64,000 nt of DNA from Bursaphelenchus xylophilus (GCA_904066235.2 CAJFCV020000001.1:11961291-12025290), one strand, 5' to 3'; shown: positions 33,411 to 45,221, counted from the stretch's first letter. The notes: a model not told the origin generated them from the sequence alone. Numbers and translations: made by a program.

Positions 33411-36210
33411 ATGGTGCCGGAGGAAGTAAACCAATTTCCGAAGATTGATGAGTTCGATTTCTGCCTGGTGGTCCCATTAAGTTCCGAGGGTGCGGAGCCA
33501 AGCTCTTCTAATCCGACGTTGAAGTAAGTTATCTTCTTAAAAAATGGGCCAAATTTGGATATTTGAATGTTTTCGTTGTGAGACAATTTTTTTGAAAAAG
33601 CTTATAGAATTGGTCAAAAATCGCCGAAAAAATGTTGTTTCTGGTAGGGATAGTTAAATTGAGATCTAATTTATACAACTTTTACTTTTAAATTAATTAT
33701 TTGCATATTAAAATCACAAGTTTTGGTCCCACCACGAAAATCTGAATTTATCAAAAATCGGCTGGAAATTGATAAATAAGAAGTCCCCATAACCAATATG
33801 ATTTTTTTGATATAAAATTTGGTAATTTACACTTCAAATTTTACAATTTTTTGGTCTCACCACGAAAACCTGATTTTATAAGAAATCAATTTTAGCAAAA
33901 ACAATTCCGTGGAGAGAGCTCCCTTCGACCAAGTCCATCTAAAATTAGAAGGCATTTCGACTGTAAATGGAGCCAAAATCCAATTTCGATGGAACAATTT
34001 CAACGTTCCGGCTAACGTCAACTTTTATATCACTGTAAAAACATGGCTACAGGATGGACAGAGTGACAAGAAATTTTGTGAAGTCGGTACGTGAACTTTT
34101 GATCTATATTATTTAAAAATAGAAAGAGTAATGGGAACATCTGTTTTGACATATGGGATATTATTTTATATTATCCTTGTCGGCGGCGTTCTTTTTCAAG
34201 AGTGTTATGTTTGTTTTCCCAAAAATTTTCTATCGGGTTTAAGTGAACGGCATTGAGAATGACTTAATGGAAGGCTTGGAGGGCAAAGAAATGACTCTAA
34301 TGCAAAATTTGAGAGAAAAAAGTTTTCGTGGCGGGACCCGGAGGTCATAATAAAGTAGGCCGAATTTACGGATTGAGAAGTAGTGTAGACAATTTTGGCC
34401 CTTCGTTCACTTTTAAGCTTTAAAAAGAAAAATAAAGTGCGGCAATTTGAGAAACAGTTCGGATAATTTTGGGTCCCGACACGAAAACATTTTTGACTGA
34501 ATTTCGGGCCGATTTGATAAAATTCTGATTGGAAATCGCTTCACTAGGCGTTTTTAAGACATTTGAAATATGTTTAGGCAAGTAAATTAAAGAAACAACA
34601 CACTGAAGGCTTAAAAACTGTCTCTAAAGTCAAGTATAAATATAAATAATCTCTAAAAAATAAAATCCTACAAATGTCATCAAAAGAACAAAAAAAATTC
34701 AGAGAAGTCTCGAGTCCTCAACGAGACCATTCGATTTTCCATTGATCTGGTTGACAACGAAGAATTCCTCAAAAATTGCGACGACTTTGTTTGTGTGTTC
34801 GGACATATCGTCATCCGCCAATCGTTGAGAGATGCCCAAGCAAGGGTGCCATCGGTCGAGCGAAATCAACCAAGAATAATTTGTGCGCAGCTTACGAGAA
34901 TGCTGCAATCTCAGGCCTTTACGGATTGTGAGATACGATCGGATGGGGAGGTGTTCAGAGTGAGTATTTTTTGATGTCTTTACCGATTTTTCAAGTTTTG
35001 GTTGTGGGTCCCACCAAGAAGATTTGTAATGTCCCAAATTTAGGTTAGAATCATCGGAAAAAGGGTGACATATAGTCTCAATGGTCTTAGATACTAGTAA
35101 AACATTTTTTACAGTATTAAAAAGTTTTGCGGGTCCCACCACGAAAACCTGAAATTTCAATCTTCACCTCGGTACATCGGAATTACGAGTTTTGTAGCTT
35201 ATTGTTGTAGAAGTTGCATTTTTCTACATTTACGAACCGAAATAATATGATTGGTTCGATGAAAAATAAACTCGGTAATAATCCTAAAATTCCAATTTCA
35301 GGCGCACAAATTGATCCTAGCCGCCAGTTCAAAGGTGTTCGAGCGAATGCTGAGTGGGCCATTCGCCGATGCCAAGAGCTCAATTATTGATCTGGAGGAT
35401 GTGCGGGGCAATGTTGTTGAAGCCATGTTGTCATTCTTATATACGGGTTCAATTGCTCAATTTGACGATGTTGGAAGGGAGTTGCTTTACTTGGCCGATC
35501 AGTATCATATTCAGGTTTGTTTTGGTGGAAATTTGGAATGGTTGGGGTGGATTTTGAAAATATTAAAAAATATGTCATGATGACTAAAAAAATTGAAAAT
35601 TAGAAGGACTAAAATTTTTGACGGTTTTATTTTGAGCCATGAATAAAATTACGCTCAGTTTTTTTGAAATTTTCAGTACGTAAAGATAAGTCATCATTAC
35701 CGATTTTTTTGTAAATTTTGGTAAATCTACTGTCAGTTTTAGGTCACAAGGGATGAAAAAAACGTATTTTACACCTTATAAGATTGTTGACTTCTCAAAA
35801 GGATGAAAAAAAATGTGTCATCATGACGGATTTTTTGGAATTTTTGAAAAATCTTTCAAATTTTCAATTTTTGTGTTAAAGATGACTAGTAGTAGCCCCG
35901 TATTTTAAAACACTCTAAAAAATTTTTACACTCTAATTTTACCAAATTTTTTCAGAATCTCCTCGATTTTTGCACGATTAAATTAATGTCCTCGATGACA
36001 TGCGAATTGGCTTGTGACATTCTCACCGGACACCCTTCAATTATGCATCTGAAGGCGTTCAAAGCCGGAATAATCGAGTTCCTCATCGACCATCACAAAG
36101 AGTTTATCCAGACCAAAGGATGGAAGGACCTGGCCGCTTCCTCGAACGTCGCGCTGCTTACAGAGTTGTTCAAAGGCTTTGGAGATCATGTCGACCGGAA
36201 TATCTATTGA
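33411..36210 (+). CDS. BTB-BACK domain protein, SPOP-like (342 aa, 5 exons)
   Basis: Exons: 33411-33523, 33896-34086, 34703-34959, 35302-35514, 35956-36210; GT-AG introns with fitting phases. The likely role is a substrate adaptor for a CUL3 ubiquitin ligase, by analogy with SPOP/MEL-26-type proteins. The BTB domain covers about residues 168-270: QAFTDCEIRSDGEVFRAHKL, ILAASSKVFERML, AMLSFLYTGSI, YLADQYHIQ. A BACK-like region follows: KLMSSMTCELACDILTG, then FLIDHHKEFIQTKGWKDLAA, which aligns well with the SPOP C-terminus (the GWK motif). The N-terminal half (RAPFDQVHLKLEGISTVNG, FRWNNFNVPANVNFYITV, RFSIDLVDN) occupies the MATH position but is too diverged for me to confirm. The start follows a TTTCAG acceptor; AATAAA lies at 36231-36236. 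Confidence 0.9.
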
Positions 36211-36230
36211 GATTGTGATATCGCTTATTG

Positions 36231-36236
36231 AATAAA
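36231..36236 (+). terminator. Poly(A) signal AATAAA, BTB gene
   Basis: A canonical hexamer 20 bases past the stop codon. Confidence 0.75.
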
Positions 36237-36840
36237 GTGCACTTTGACGAGTGTTTGGAGATTTTTGCAGGCTGATTTGAGGATTTTTGGACTTGATGAC
36301 ATGGCTAACATTATTTTTGAACGTTGCGTAAAAAATTTATGTTAAATTAGAATTTAAATAAAACAAAAAACTCAGAAAAGGGTCTGAAAAGACCTGCAAA
36401 GTAATTTGACCGTCTACAAAATTAATTTTCATCAATTTTTTGGCATAAATTTATATTATCCATGGCAAAAACACTTAAAAAAGAAGAAAAGTCTTTAAAT
36501 TTCAAAAAATCTTGCTGAACACTCTTTAATAATGACTCAAAACAAATTGAATAACCTGTACTTACATTCGGAACCCTCAAATTCCCTTCACAAACAAAAT
36601 TCAGGTTCAAACTCCCCGCAAAATTATTGCCAAGCAAAAACTTTTGGCATTCCGTCTCAACAGCGAAAATTTCTTCATTTTTCAGTAAACAACAATTTCC
36701 TCTTCCTTGCGGTATAAAGTGATCTTTGTTTCACAAACTAGACGGCGTTTCTAGTCACATTGCTTTTGAAGAGGCTTATATTTTATATTATCTTTGACAC
36801 TGATAACTAATTTTTCAGATTTTCTGTGATTCTAAATATT

Positions 36841-36845
36841 TTTAG
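36841..36845 (+). promoter_or_regulatory. Candidate trans-splice acceptor, ISCU
   Basis: ATTTTTAG ends nine bases before the ISCU start codon, with no credible upstream coding exon, so a spliced-leader site is likely. Confidence 0.45.
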
Positions 36846-36854
36846 GTACCTGAA

Positions 36855-37695
36855 ATGATTTCTCGAGTTGGGTCTAGCATTCTGAGAGCGCCATTGGCGT
36901 CGACAACTAGTTCAGTTCGCTTTTATCACGAGAAGGTAATTGATCATTACGAAAACCCACGAAATGTTGGAAGTCTGGACAAAAATGATCCCACAGTTGG
37001 TACTGGAATCGTCGGAGCGCCCGCTTGTGGAGATGTGATGAAACTACAGATCAAGGGAAGTGTTTCGATGTTTGCTTTCATTTGTTTAGGTTGAATTTTG
37101 GGGAGAAACAACGAATTTTCTTAAGCATGCTTGCAATTTTCTGATAGGCCAGATGGTTTTGGTCGGCATGGATAAGATAATGGTCGTAGAAGGCTAAAAT
37201 TTTGGCTCTTCGTCGATTAAGGCATCCTTTTGCACATGAAATAGATTTAAGCTTTTAATTTTTTATCTTTTTTATTTAAAAGTCCAATTATAGTACACTT
37301 GGTATCAGATCCGAAGTTTTGATGGTAAAATACGTTTTGCCCAGTTCAACGATAAAATTTTAGGTTGACGACAAGGGAAATATCATTGACGCAAAGTTCA
37401 AGACATTTGGATGTGGTTCAGCGATTGCCAGCTCCTCTCTGGCCACCGAATGGATCAAAGGAAAGAAGATTTCTTATGCTGAAACAGTAAAGAATGATGA
37501 CATTGCCAAGGAGCTCTGCTTGCCACCAGTCAAATTGCATTGTTCTAGTAAGTGTCTCACTCTGATTAGTTTTGTTTTCAAATTTTAGAAATCCTTTATC
37601 ATGGATAATATAATTGGATATTGATTTTAGTGCTCGCTCACGACGCCATTCAAGCCGCATTGAAGGATTATCAAAAGAAACAGAAGAAGGAGTAA
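36855..37695 (+). CDS. iscu-1: Mitochondrial Fe-S cluster scaffold ISCU (~149 aa)
   Basis: Exons: 36855-37055 (or -37061), 37364-37547, 37631-37695. ISCU builds [2Fe-2S] clusters in the mitochondrial matrix with the NFS1-ISD11 desulfurase and frataxin. A short basic presequence ([20 protein letters not shown]) leads into the IscU fold, [20 protein letters not shown]. The cluster ligands are present: Cys and Asp in [11 protein letters not shown], Cys in [16 protein letters not shown], and His-Cys in [17 protein letters not shown]; the LPPVK motif that binds the HSPA9 chaperone is intact. The end of exon 1 is odd. The sequence after ATC AAG is GGAAGT, matching a donor except for G at +2. The nearest GT donor would insert Gly-Ser into a conserved strand and give 151 residues. 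The other introns are canonical. AATAAA is at 37764-37769. Confidence 0.95.
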
Positions 37696-38102
37696 ATCGT
37701 CTGTTGCATTGTATATTTAGAGCGTGTTATATACAGACTATATTTTTGGAAGCGAAATTTTAGAATAAAAAGATAATTTGTTATCTAAAATGTTGGATTT
37801 TTGGATGGCTATGGCGTTAATGATGTTGCAGATTACTATTAATTCAATTTACAATTAATTTCGGTAAGAAATTTTGGAAGAAATTCAAGTTTTTTCAATT
37901 TTTTGGGTTTGATGGCTAAAACAATATAAAAAGGGTGTTTTTGATGGCTCTAAAGATCTGCAGCTCCTTGTACAGCAAGGTCATGAATGTCACTCACTTT
38001 GTTCGTCAAAATAATGGCCATAAGCAATGTCCCGCGGCGATTTTCGCCCTCCGAAAACCTTCCACCACCCTTTAGACTTCCTTTTTTGGATTATTATCAT
38101 TT
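37696..38102. other. Short intergenic region before the Ly6 gene
   Basis: It contains the ISCU poly(A) signal and about 330 bases before the Ly6 start. ACCCTTTAG at about 38066-38074 could be a splice or trans-splice acceptor. The spacing is longer than typical operon gaps, so I do not claim an operon. Confidence 0.5.
37764..37769 (+). terminator. Poly(A) signal AATAAA, ISCU
   Basis: A canonical hexamer 69 bases past the stop codon. Confidence 0.7.
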
Positions 38103-39305
38103 ATGAAAGTAAATCATCTTACTGTTGGTGTAATTTTGGCTTTCTTGAAAAATACAGTGTGCCTGGAATGTTATTTTTGTCGACACACATTGAGGAACAA
38201 AGAAGTGGCGGAGAAATTGGACCAGCATCCGGAATGTATGAGTGCCGAGATGTTCAGTGTAATGAATGGAACGAAGAGGACCTGCAGCAGCCGGGAGCCT
38301 TACTGTGTGGTGAGTTTGAGGTGATTGCTAGGTATTTTGGAGAATCTCCGAATAAAAATTTCGAAAAGGGCCAAAATTTACCTTGTTTTGGAGGGATATG
38401 GGTGATGATTTTAGAAAGAAAAATTCTCGATCTGGGACAACCAATAATGCTCCAGATTTAGCATGATTACTCTGTAGAGGGTGTGTGTTAATTCCTGAAA
38501 ATTTTAGCCGATTCTTTGCAAGCGCAGTCGAGATATTAAACAATTTTTGCAGATGAGAGAGCACGCAAAGTCCGGAGAGCGGTCAGAGAAAAGGCGTTTT
38601 TTGCTATGCTCTTGCGGGCTTTATATTTTTGTATTTTTTCAATAGCATCTTTGTGGATTATAATATTGATGCCAGCCAAATTTCATCTATTTCTGGATAT
38701 TAAACATGGGTTATCTCAATTTGAAAAAAAAATTTTTTTTGATATTTTTGCCCAAAATAATGTCCAAGTACAGTGGAGGGCAGTGGCAAAAAACGTACCA
38801 TTTTGCATCCAGGAAGCGTCAAAAAATGTGGCAAAATACCTCCCTCTCCAAGTGAAAAAACTCAGATTTCAAAAACGCGCCCGCTCTCTTTGTGAGGAAG
38901 AAGGGCGCGAATCCTTCAAAACAAGGTTTTTTTCACTTGGAGAGGGAAGCATTTTGCCACATTTTTGATACTTCCCGGATGCAAAATGGTATGTCTTTTT
39001 GCCATTGGATCAGGTCCCCCACTGTATGCCAAACATTATTTCAACTAAAAATTCACACTTTTCAGTCGACCGTCGTCAATTTGAACGGTTATTTCCTGGA
39101 GGTTTCGCGCGACTGTGACGAAGTTTGTAAGCCAATGTGCACTGAAACTGGCTATGGATTGGGCTACACGGAGTGTACCAGATGCTGTCAAACAGATCTT
39201 TGCAATAATTATGATGGCAGAGCTTACTATTTACCAAATAGTAGCGACAAATTTCATCAATTTTCAATATTTTTCGGATTTTCAGCGATTTTTCTTATTT
39301 TTTAA
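38103..39305 (+). CDS. Ly6/uPAR-type, probably GPI-anchored (148 aa)
   Basis: Exons: 38103-38309 and 39066-39305, joined in phase 0 by a GTGAGT...TTTCAG intron. A signal peptide ([20 protein letters not shown]) precedes LECYFC, the usual opening of a three-finger Ly6 domain. Cysteines continue through HPEC, RTCSS and EPYC to the diagnostic end [14 protein letters not shown]. The C-terminus is hydrophobic ([14 protein letters not shown]) after a small polar stretch (NSSDK), as in a GPI-attachment signal. Nematode relatives include ODR-2/HOT-type surface proteins, but I cannot name the orthologue or a ligand. The intron contains a mariner-like MITE (38771-39024) and a degenerate copy of the 449-bp family (about 38465-38610). 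AATAAA overlaps the stop codon. Confidence 0.85.
38771..39024. mobile_element. Mariner-like MITE (copy d) in Ly6 gene intron
   Basis: The left end is CAGTGGAGGGCAGTGGC, lacking part of the consensus; the right end is GGATCAGGTCCCCCACTG. TA flanks both sides (38769-38770 and 39025-39026). The inner segments AAAAACGTACCATTTTGCAT and ATTTTGCCACATTTTTGATA are in opposite orientations. Confidence 0.8.
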
Positions 39306-39310
39306 ATAAA
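39305..39310 (+). terminator. Poly(A) signal AATAAA, Ly6 gene
   Basis: The hexamer starts on the last base of the stop codon, implying a very short 3' UTR. Confidence 0.55.
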
Positions 39311-40215
39311 ATAAATTTTTTTTTTGCAAAAAATTATTTGAATGATGTAATATCATCCTCAACTCCTGTAACAACTTTTTCATAGTGAAAATTTCCGTTG
39401 TAAAATCACCTTGCAGGGAATTTATTTGCGTCGAGCATATGATTGAAAGTGTAAACAAAACTTCAATTAATTTTTTAATTAACGGATCAAAATTGATGAG
39501 TGCGATCAGAAATGATGCGCATCAACTGTTTGTTGCAAACATTTTTGATACACTTTGTACTTGCAGGGGAAGTGGTCAAAACAGAACGGGAAAATTTTGA
39601 TGATATTGTGTGCAATTTATATAGAGGAAGTCCGGATTGCGAGGCTCCGATTTCCCTTCAATTTTGCCCCTAGGCTAAGCCTAGCTCACAGACTAATTGC
39701 TGAAAATTTCAGCTCTCATTTGGCATGGAGAGACGAGATATTCAACGCTCCTTGTAGGCGAGAGAATGCGCGAAATGCGGAGGGCGGTCAGAGAGAAAAC
39801 TCATTTTAGCCATACCTCTTCCAAGTCTAGGTGGAAAAAATAGATTTTTGGTTGAAGCGTTGTTACATTAGATAGAAAAAAGGCCGAAACTTTTGATGAA
39901 CAAACAACCAAAAAATCTTTCCAGTTTTGATGATCTTTTTTGGCCAAAACGTTTCTTCTCTGACCGCTTTCATTACTTTTTGGTCAGTGGAGATTGCAGA
40001 AAATCTCGGCTGCTTCTGCAAAGCCTTAATTCAGGAAATAAGTTATTTGGGGCTTAACGAGAGAAGGCGTTCAAATCGCAAATGAGTTGAGCTCTGAGAC
40101 CGGTATATTTTGAATCTCCATATTTGAGAACCGTAAGAGAAACGATAATTTTGGTGTCCGTGCCCTTTTTTCGAGAAAATCGACCACAAAGTTTGACCGG
40201 AGAAGCCGCTAGATA

Positions 40216-40684
40216 TAGTGGGGGACCTGATCCAATGGCAAAAAACGTACCAATTTGCATCCGGAAAGTATCAAGAATGTGGCAAAATGCTTCCCTCTCC
40301 AAGTGAAAAAACTCCAATTTCAAAAGCTCTTTTTGTGAGGGAAATGGCGCGCCACGGCAACCCGAAGTGTTTCTGGCTCCTTTCGACACTTCGCCCATTT
40401 TGTATCGGTTGAAATTAAAAAATGTCGCAAAAGAATTTTTCGTGAGATTTTCCGGCCGAAAAATATTTTTCTCGGAATTATTTTATTTCTTTTGTCAATT
40501 TTGACACTTCGTTTGGACGGAACTCAAAAGTGGGCGGGAAACATTTTTCTTCTATGTCAGGTTGCCGTGCGCGCCCTTCAAACCGAAGTTTTTCCACTTG
40601 GAGAGGGAAGGATTTTGCCACATTTTTGATGCTTTCCGGATGCAAAATGGTACGTTTTTTGCCACTGGATCAGGTCCCTCACTG
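40216..40684. mobile_element. Mariner-like MITE (copy e), interrupted
   Basis: The left end TAGTGGGGGACCTGATCC (first C changed to T) and right end GGATCAGGTCCCTCACTG enclose the family body. The centre is split by a second element at 40354-40568; without it the copy would be about 250 bp, like its relatives. Confidence 0.75.
40354..40568. mobile_element. Element inserted inside MITE copy e
   Basis: The ends are ACGGCAACC and GGTTGCCGT. The flanks repeat GCGCGCC (40347-40353 and 40569-40575), a 7-bp target-site duplication at the centre of the host MITE. The inner sequences TTTCGACACTTCG and TTTTGACACTTCG are related. The insertion must postdate the host MITE. Confidence 0.75.
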
Positions 40685-41812
40685 TTCCCTCCGAAAGATT
40701 CTTGGAACAAGGGTTAAATGGCTTTGCGATTTGAACGAGAGCCCTCGTAAGTCTGCCATAAGTAAGCTCTGTCAATCTCAAAAAATTAATTTTTCACATT
40801 TTTTAAAAATTTTTCATTTTTGATAAGCACTTTTAAAATACGATGCGTTCCCCTATTAGTTAGCTTTTTTAGGTTTTCAAAAAATAATAAGGCCTTATTT
40901 TGAGTGGTCGAAAGTAAATACTTATTCCAAGTTGATTGAAATTTGAAGTGACATACTCAGCGATACGAAAAGCCTGAAAATAATTAATATGGGCATTTAA
41001 AATAGACTGCGTTTAATCTAATTAGTGGGCCGGGAATTAAAATTTATTACCATTTTGGGGCAACAAATGAAAAACAAATTTTTTTGAAAAAATATGTCAT
41101 CACGACGCATTTTTTAAATTTAAAAAATTAATTTTTTCTTGTTGTATAAAAATTTTCAAAACGAAATTTTTTGAATTTTGAACGCTTATAATTCTGTTGT
41201 TTCTGCATAACGCGAGCCAAAATTTTCAGGATATTCTTACAGTATTGTAAATTGATATTTTACAAAATTTTATAAAATTTGGGATATTTCAATATATTGT
41301 ATACTAGAGGCGACACAAAAGTTTTTTCTTTAAAAAAAAGTTCTCCGAAATGACCGAATTTTAAACAAACCAGTCTGTCGTTATAATAGACATAAAATAC
41401 GACTATTTTCCGCGCGTCCCCTACTGTAAAACCAGTTTTCTCCACAGTTCAAAATTCAAAGCCGGCCGGTGAAAACAATTCAATCAATAAATGTCATTAC
41501 CAACTTTTCCTCGCTACTTTTTCTGCTCACGAAAACTGAAAGTGGACGCGACCTTTTGTCGCTGCATTCGGAATGCCATCTCAATTAATCATCATGGAAA
41601 GAATAACATAGTCCGAGCGTGATATTATCGTTTCGGGTCGGTGTTCGCAGGCTTCTGATACTTTTCTGGCGGCTAGATTGAGTCCGTACTCTAAATAAAT
41701 CAGAAATCAATCCATAAAATTCCGAGGTCGTATTTTTCGCTGAACATGGGCCAGTTTTCTGCTGAATGAGGTTAGGTACCCATATTTTCTCAAAGCTTTT
41801 CTTGTGCACTCA

Positions 41813-42078
41813 TAAGGGAAGTCACTTTTTTCGCAGATCGATCCATACTGGTGATCTAGTGGACTGTGAAGGCCTCAGGCTGTGTAAGAACTTCTCCGAT
41901 CCCGTTTTTTGGAGGGTCTTTTCGGAACCTTTTTTGCGCGAACTTTGATGAGCCATAACTCTGCTCTCAGGGCCCGTAAACACTTTTGGACGCCAGATTC
42001 TTCTTACACAGCCTGAGGCCTTTACTGTCCACTAGGTCATCAGTATGGATCGATCTGCGAAAAAAGTGACTTCCCTTG
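41813..42078. mobile_element. 266-bp PIF/Harbinger-like MITE, TCA target
   Basis: The ends are TAAGGGAAGTCACTTTTTTC and the reverse complement of CAAGGGAAGTCACTTTTTTC, and the pairing continues through GCAGATCGATCCATACTG and CCTCAGGCTGTGTAAGAA. TCA flanks both sides (41810-41812 and 42079-42081). Confidence 0.8.
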
Positions 42079-42095
42079 TCAGAGCCAGCCACGTA

Positions 42096-42349
42096 CAGTG
42101 GGGGACCTGATCCAGTGGCAAAAAACGTACTATCTTCAATCCGGGAAGCATAAAAAATGTGGCAAAATGCCTCTCACTCCAAGTGAAAAAACATCGTTTT
42201 GAAGGGCGCGCCCTTTCCCTCACAAAAAGACCGTCCGCGCTTTCAAATCGGAGCTTTTTTACTTGGAGAGGGAAGCATTTTGCCACATTTTTGATACTTC
42301 CCGGATGCAAAATGGTACGTCTTTTGCCACTGGATCAGGTCCCACACTG
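42096..42349. mobile_element. Mariner-like MITE (copy f)
   Basis: The ends are CAGTGGGGGACCTGATCC and GGATCAGGTCCCACACTG. TA precedes the left end (42094-42095); the right flank is TG, so the duplication is decayed. It sits only 18 bp beyond the 41813-42078 element. Confidence 0.8.
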
Positions 42350-42953
42350 TGTCAGTTTTTGAACGTCAGGTTGCACTTCCCTTCAGTGGCCGAAATATTC
42401 AACAATCTTCTTTTTAAGAGAGCGCCTAGAATGAGGAGAGTCGTCCAGACGAGAAACAGCGTATAACTTTTTGTAGGGTATAATTTGTTTTTCTGCTTGG
42501 AAAAATCTAATTTTTTGTTGAAAATTTGTTTGCCACAATAGTAATTCAGGCTGAAATTTGAAAGCCAAAAAAATCGCAAAAATTTTTTTGGGCAAATTTT
42601 GAGCAATAAATCTCGGTGTTTTCGGGAAAGCGCGAGCTGGATAATTTTTCAGAATTCTTAGAAAATGATGTTCTAAATTTGACACAGCCTTCAGCCAACT
42701 TTTTTCCCCACGTCATAACTTCCTTTATGAGGGAGTCTTCTCGGCGAGAGAGCACCCGACACGAAGAGAGTCGGTCAGACAAAAAAATGGTTGTTGTCCA
42801 AAAACCGTTGTCTTCAGAACGGAAAAAACAGATTTTTTATGGAAATATTGTCTTCTTTACGCCTACAAAGCAGCTACTTTTATCCGTGCTTTTTACGGTG
42901 TAGAAAATAAAATTCCAAAAAAAAACATTTTTTTTATCCACTGTAGCGATAAG

Positions 42954-43306
42954 CAGAGATTGCCACAGCTCCGGACTCCGGAGCGGCCAGGCTTCTCAGC
43001 GTTCAGAAAAGTAAAATTTTCATGATCTTGTTAAACCAAATTGCTTGAAAAATACTGGGAAGGATGCGTTGCATACAACTTGATTGCAAAAACGTTGGTT
43101 GTATGATCTCTGGCACTAATAACGTTTATCTTTGAAAAAATATTTTAAAAAACTTTTTTGCACGGGAGCCGGGAGCCGGAGCCGCAGACCTTTTTAAGTT
43201 TTTCATGAGCCGGAGCCGGAGCTGCAAATTTGGCCTCGGCTCCGGCTCTGGGAGCTAATTGTAAGTGCCGGAGCCGGAGCCGAAATTTTGACCGTGGCAA
43301 TCTCTG
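42954..43306. mobile_element. hAT-like MITE (copy a), 8-bp duplication
   Basis: The ends are CAGAGATTGCCAC and GTGGCAATCTCTG, with GCGATAAG at the left and GCAATAAG at the right (7 of 8 matching). The interior alternates GGAGCCGG and GGCTCCGG, making it far more GC-rich than its surroundings. Confidence 0.85.
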
Positions 43307-43669
43307 GCAATAAGTCGATTGGAAAATATGATGACATTCTACAAACTTGCTGAAAATCATTTTCCTGCTTGTAATTTGGCCGGCTTTGTTTTCGCGGCCG
43401 GACAAAAAGAAACTCTTTTGATTCAAAAGTTGCTGCACTTCCAGTTCGGCCCGTACAAAACCCCGATTCTTCTCATGTCATCATTAAATTACAAAAATGT
43501 ATCCTCAGATCGCTATCGACCTCAACGACTTCTCCGAAAGCGACTGACAAGACAAATGTATTTTTTTTCGTCGGAGGAAAGAAAACAAGGTAAAAAGTTT
43601 GCACGTCGGCAACTCAAAATAGTAACGCAATTTTTTGACCGGTCAATTTTCAAATCTGACTTTTGAAAG

Positions 43670-44065
43670 TTGCCAAAAAATATGTCATTATGACGAATTT
43701 TTAAGACGATTTTTTGGGTTAAAAAATTATATTTTTTTATTTGAATATTCAAATTTTTGAAACTAAAAAAATTAAGAAAAAATATGTCATTATGACGGAT
43801 TTTTTGATATTGTCAAAAAATACGTCATTATGACTGATTTTTAAACGATTTTTTGGGATAAAAAATTATATTTTATATATTTTTTATTTGAATATTCAAA
43901 TTTTTTAACACAAAAATTCGAAAAAATATGTCATCATGACGGATTTTTTTATGTTGTAAAAAAAATTGTCATTATGACGAATTTTTTAGAATTAATTTTT
44001 TCAATTTGAAAATTTGAATTTTTTGAATTTTTTCAAAAAAAATCCCGTCAGGATGACTCATTTTG
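43670..44065. repeat. Array of GTCATNATGAC dyads upstream of unc-4
   Basis: At least six copies of an ATGTCAT-N-ATGACGGA-type dyad are spaced 30-110 bases apart, some within a repeated unit containing GATTTTTTGGGATAAAAAAT and TTTGAATATTCAAATTTTT (about 43680-43770 and 43830-43905). Confidence 0.75.
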
Positions 44066-45221
44066 TGTTAAAATCTTTGGTTTGTAAAATACGATTGATT
44101 TTAATGCAGTGTCTTTATTTTTTTTTCACTTTATTTGAATTCTCAAAATTACAGTACCCCATGGTCCAATTCAAATTCCAAAAAAAACCGCACCGTTGCC
44201 ATTCTTCGGTTCATAACCTCGGACGGTCGAGAAAAAGTCCGGTTTTTTGCCGCCATCAACGGGTTTCATCTCTGTTTTCGGGCATTCCGTCGATGAAACT
44301 TTTTTGCGGAGAAAACCCGTCTGGCCTTTCAAATTTTTTGGGGGTCTCTGAGATCAAGATCGGCGCGAAACAATTACGGCACAGTTCGAATGTCGGCATT
44401 TCGAACGAACTTGCATAAAAGGTTAATGGAAAATTAACCTCTTTACAGTCGGGTTGGTTCAAAAATTAGGGTTGAAATTGAAAGTTTTCTAAAAAATTAA
44501 TGCAAGTGTTCAAAGCGCGGCATTCATATTGGCTTCAAATTTTTCTCAAGCATGGCACACAGGATACAAATCAATCTCTAGAAATCTTAGCTCTCGCTTT
44601 GCAGGGTCAGCTGAGAAAAAAGAACGCTAAAATTTGGATGAAATTTGCAAAGAAAGTCTCAGCTGTGACGCTCAGATTTCCTTTCAATTTTGCACACAGG
44701 TTAAGTCAAGCTCACATACTAATTTCTAAAAATTTTAGCTCGCGCCTTGCAGGGAGAGCCGAGATATTCCACGCTCTTTGTCGGCGAGAGAGCGCACGAA
44801 ATGCGGAGAGCGGTCAGAGAGAAACTACTGCTTCAAAGTTAGGAATCTTGTCTTGTAAATCACAGCTTCGCTAAGCCTCGAGCGAGTATATCCGAGAGGA
44901 AAATAACAGAGGAGATATTCACTGCTGTCTTCGGTAGAAACATGGCTAAAATTATCAAGGATAAGCCGGAAAAAATATAAAATTTTGGCGAACTCTCGGG
45001 CTAAAAAACTTGGTGATTTCTGGAAAATGTTTGCTTGGAATGTCGAATACGTCCCAACTATTATACATCGAATTTTGTGTCAGGTTTCACTAAGATCTGA
45101 GTGTCACACTTTGATCAATTTCCTCTTGAAAAAAACAATTTTTTATTTTTTTACGTCTGTCCGATTTTCAACGTATTTTACCTCAACTTTTCAAACTTGT
45201 AATACAAGAACAGTCCACTCA

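Larger units (their letters stand above)
36211..36854. other. Short intergenic region before ISCU
   Basis: It holds the 3' end of the BTB gene and the ISCU promoter. About 36720-36790 reads GATCTTTGTTTCACAAAC and may be promoter sequence. No gene is seen. Confidence 0.5.

Noticed and set aside
36855..39305. ISCU and Ly6 genes as an operon
   Set aside because: The gap between stop and next start is about 400 bp, ISCU has its own poly(A) signal, and no SL2-type evidence can be seen.
43319..43666. Plus-strand 115-residue frame upstream of unc-4
   Set aside because: No domain, splice partner or signal; it begins next to a hAT-like MITE.
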